A DNA stretch of 20,653 bases from Rhodocollybia butyracea. Taxonomy: Eukaryota; Basidiomycota; Agaricomycetes; Agaricales; Omphalotaceae. Positions 18,961-20,653 of the stretch are shown in pieces. The notes under the pieces are model-generated. The model was not told the DNA's origin and made no database searches. It saw only the letters and a program-made list of their open reading frames with translations. The first letter of the stretch is position 1; every line of letters starts with the position of its first letter. Location: contig JADNRY010000957.1 in NCBI GenBank assembly GCA_015501585.1, forward strand, positions 1 to 20,653. The letters are read 5' to 3'. The position numbers and the translations under genes were made by a program.

Positions 18961-19150
18961 ATTTAAGGCATTTTAAAAATTACTATATTGGAAATTTTTA
19001 AATTTCCATAGTGGCTGAGGTCAAAGTTGTTTTATTACCAAATTAGGCAATTATCAACAACTTATGTTTTTCTCAGGCAATTTCAAAAGTTTGCAGTGGA
19101 TGAGGTCAAAGCTGTTTTCACTACCTAATTAGGAAATGGCCAAACTCACC

Positions 19151-19258
19151 ACAAAAACTGTCTGGACTCTGTCCATGAGGACAAGAACTTGTAGTAGGCA
19201 TCCAGACCCCTTCTCCATACATAGAACAGGTGGCTTACCCCAAATGAAGGCAATCCTG
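19151..19258 (+). repeat. 108-bp direct repeat, first copy
   Basis: ACAAAAACTGTCTGGACTC to GAAGGCAATCCTG, repeated with one change (GTCC against ATCC near the start) at 19360-19467. Copy 1 of the element has this segment once per arm, so the doubling is specific to this copy. Confidence 0.85.
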
Positions 19259-19359
19259 TGGTGGGAAGGGGTTGGATTGCAAAATATTTTTTGGATGACT
19301 TTTGATTCTTATCCATGTCAATCTGCATGTTATATCAAGCAATCTTTAGACTCACTTCT

Positions 19360-19467
19360 ACAAAAACTGTCTGGACTCTATCCATGAGGACAAGAACTTG
19401 TAGTAGGCATCCAGACCCCTTCTCCATACATAGAACAGGTGGCTTACCCCAAATGAAGGCAATCCTG
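19360..19467 (+). repeat. 108-bp direct repeat, second copy
   Basis: Second copy of 19151-19258, offset by 209 bases. The 101-base spacer between them has no match elsewhere in the window. Confidence 0.85.
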
Positions 19468-20027
19468 GGTCATGTCCAAGCTGTCCTTGGCCGATCCAAC
19501 TCAGCATGAGCCAGCAGCTTCCCTTCTCTTCCCACTGCCCCATGTACCTGCAATTAACCCACCAAAACACTCCCCAAGGTTGCACACACTTCACATGTAA
19601 ACCGACATCTCTCCTGCACCATCTTATTCCACTCTGGAGGCTGAAATCTCTCCCAAAGCATTTTATACTGCTTTCCAAGCATCCCCTACTCCTCCCTCCC
19701 TACCCTCTACTCCCCTCTGTCACCCCACTGTACCCCCTACTCCTACCCTGGAAGTTCCACACCCCTCCCAAGAGGTCTTCCTCCTCTCCCACAAGGTATC
19801 CTATCCCTCCCAGGGCATACCCTATCCTACCCTGGTCATGACCAACTTGACCCAGGTGACCAGGTCATGGCTACTTGCTTGGACATGACCCACTTCCTTG
19901 GACATGACCCACTTCCTTGGACATGACCAAGCCATCCTGGACATGACCAAGGCACCTTGGATTTGCCAGGGACTTTGAGTCTTTTTAGTCAGGTCAATGT
20001 AACAACAGTGTAGACTAATAAGACTAA

Positions 20028-20653
20028 CACCAGGGGCAAGATCCGACGCAGTTGATTTCCCACTGCCATTAACGCAGGGGGAAACGCAGTGGGTAACGCA
20101 GTGGAAATGATAACGGCAAGATAAGGATCTGGGTAAAATTTACTTCAATGCTGTGCATTGACCTTGTGATCAGATTAATCGTCGAAACTCCTTCGACCGG
20201 AACCATCTGTTTCTGCTCTCAACCTCGACTTAATGTAGCTGCTGGCATCCCTCAAAGGACACAACCACTTTGGCCACACTCAACTAGCTTTGCTGCCTTA
20301 CTGGATCCAACCATCTCATTTTTCCTATGTGTCACCCCTCCCAGCACTATTATTCAACTGTGATAGTTTTAGTGATCTACAATGGGTTATTTGCTCTCTT
20401 TGAGCACTGTACAAGTGTGTTGGACAAGGTTATTTACATTTTAAAAAACTCACTGGCTGTTGCTTCAGATATACTCAATTCCCTTACATCATATCACACT
20501 GTTAGCGCTTTTCAATACATTTCCCCCTCGTTAATATCACGTCGAGGCTGCCTCATTTCACTTCAGTTGTCTTTGTTTCTTGTTTGTACAAAATACTTGA
20601 AATCAGCTTGTTTCTTTGTTCCATACTCTCTCATTCTCCTCTTGCCTACAGTA
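20028..20653. other. Right edge: short GCAGTGG repeats, then no recognised feature
   Basis: 20071-20104 has three AACGCAG(T/G)GG words 11-12 bases apart, preceded by the inverted TTTCCCACTGCC at 20056-20067, and bracketed by AGATCC (20039) and GGATCT (20125). This may be the end structure of another element. From 20140 on only a short open frame (20148-20363) without known domain is seen. The last 200 bases are pyrimidine-rich, like a fungal promoter or 5' untranslated region. Confidence 0.4.

Larger units (their letters stand above)
18087..20024. mobile_element. Fold-back element, copy 2 (1.94 kb)
   Basis: Ends GTCTTATTAGTCTACAC.. at 18087, and inverted at 20024, with TA on both sides (18085-18086 and 20025-20026). 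The left arm (18087 to about 18600) and right arm (about 19360-20024) match copy 1. The centre (18600-19090) is longer and rich in TTGGACATGACC words. The right side also carries an internal 108-bp direct duplication. Open frames in the arms (18325-18098 minus, 19506-19841 plus) are counterparts of those in copy 1. Confidence 0.8.

Overview
The window reads as nuclear DNA of a filamentous fungus, most likely a basidiomycete. Three of its genes or gene remnants carry GT-AG introns of only 53-64 bp, the septin and the terpene synthase have typical fungal motifs, and most of the rest is repeat. No bacterial features, tRNA, rRNA or CRISPR array were seen.

Left part (1-4.3 kb): two host-type genes on the minus strand. 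At the edge lies the 5' part of a Cdc11-type septin (4 exons visible, continuing off the window) with one apparent extra base in exon 1. At 3162-4271 is a class I terpene synthase whose metal-binding motifs are intact, but which has an in-frame TGA and a one-base frameshift, so I call it a young pseudogene. Between them I see only weak, unassigned open stretches.

Middle (4.8-9.9 kb): a 3.2 kb element with inverted arms of about 280 bp (4781-8005) and no recognisable transposase, two copies of a repeat family rich in TATAATC/GATTATA heptamers, and a possible LTR remnant.

Right part (9.9-20.6 kb): a chain of broken host-gene pieces, all on the minus strand: an Hsp70 (Ssb-like) fragment, a PP2A/PPG1-like phosphatase fragment joined to it at a shared short sequence, an unidentified fragment, and a RecQ-helicase-like C-terminal fragment. 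The Hsp70 piece is split by a 5.6 kb long-inverted-repeat element (12269-17897) flanked by a 7-bp target duplication (8 bp with one mismatch, hAT-like). The left arm of that element contains a 2.0 kb near-perfect palindrome (13151-15190). Exactly at the palindrome's centre sits a fold-back element (13595-14749), and a second, longer copy of that fold-back (18087-20024) lies beside the Hsp70 piece. Both fold-backs end in GTCTTATTAGTC, are flanked by TA, and carry many GGWCATGWCC motifs.

The genes do not form a working pathway. The window is best described as decaying host genes followed by a nested transposon cluster built on a chimera of captured or rearranged gene fragments. No intact transposase was found, so all mobile elements here look non-autonomous. 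All family assignments come from reading motifs by eye; no database search was run.
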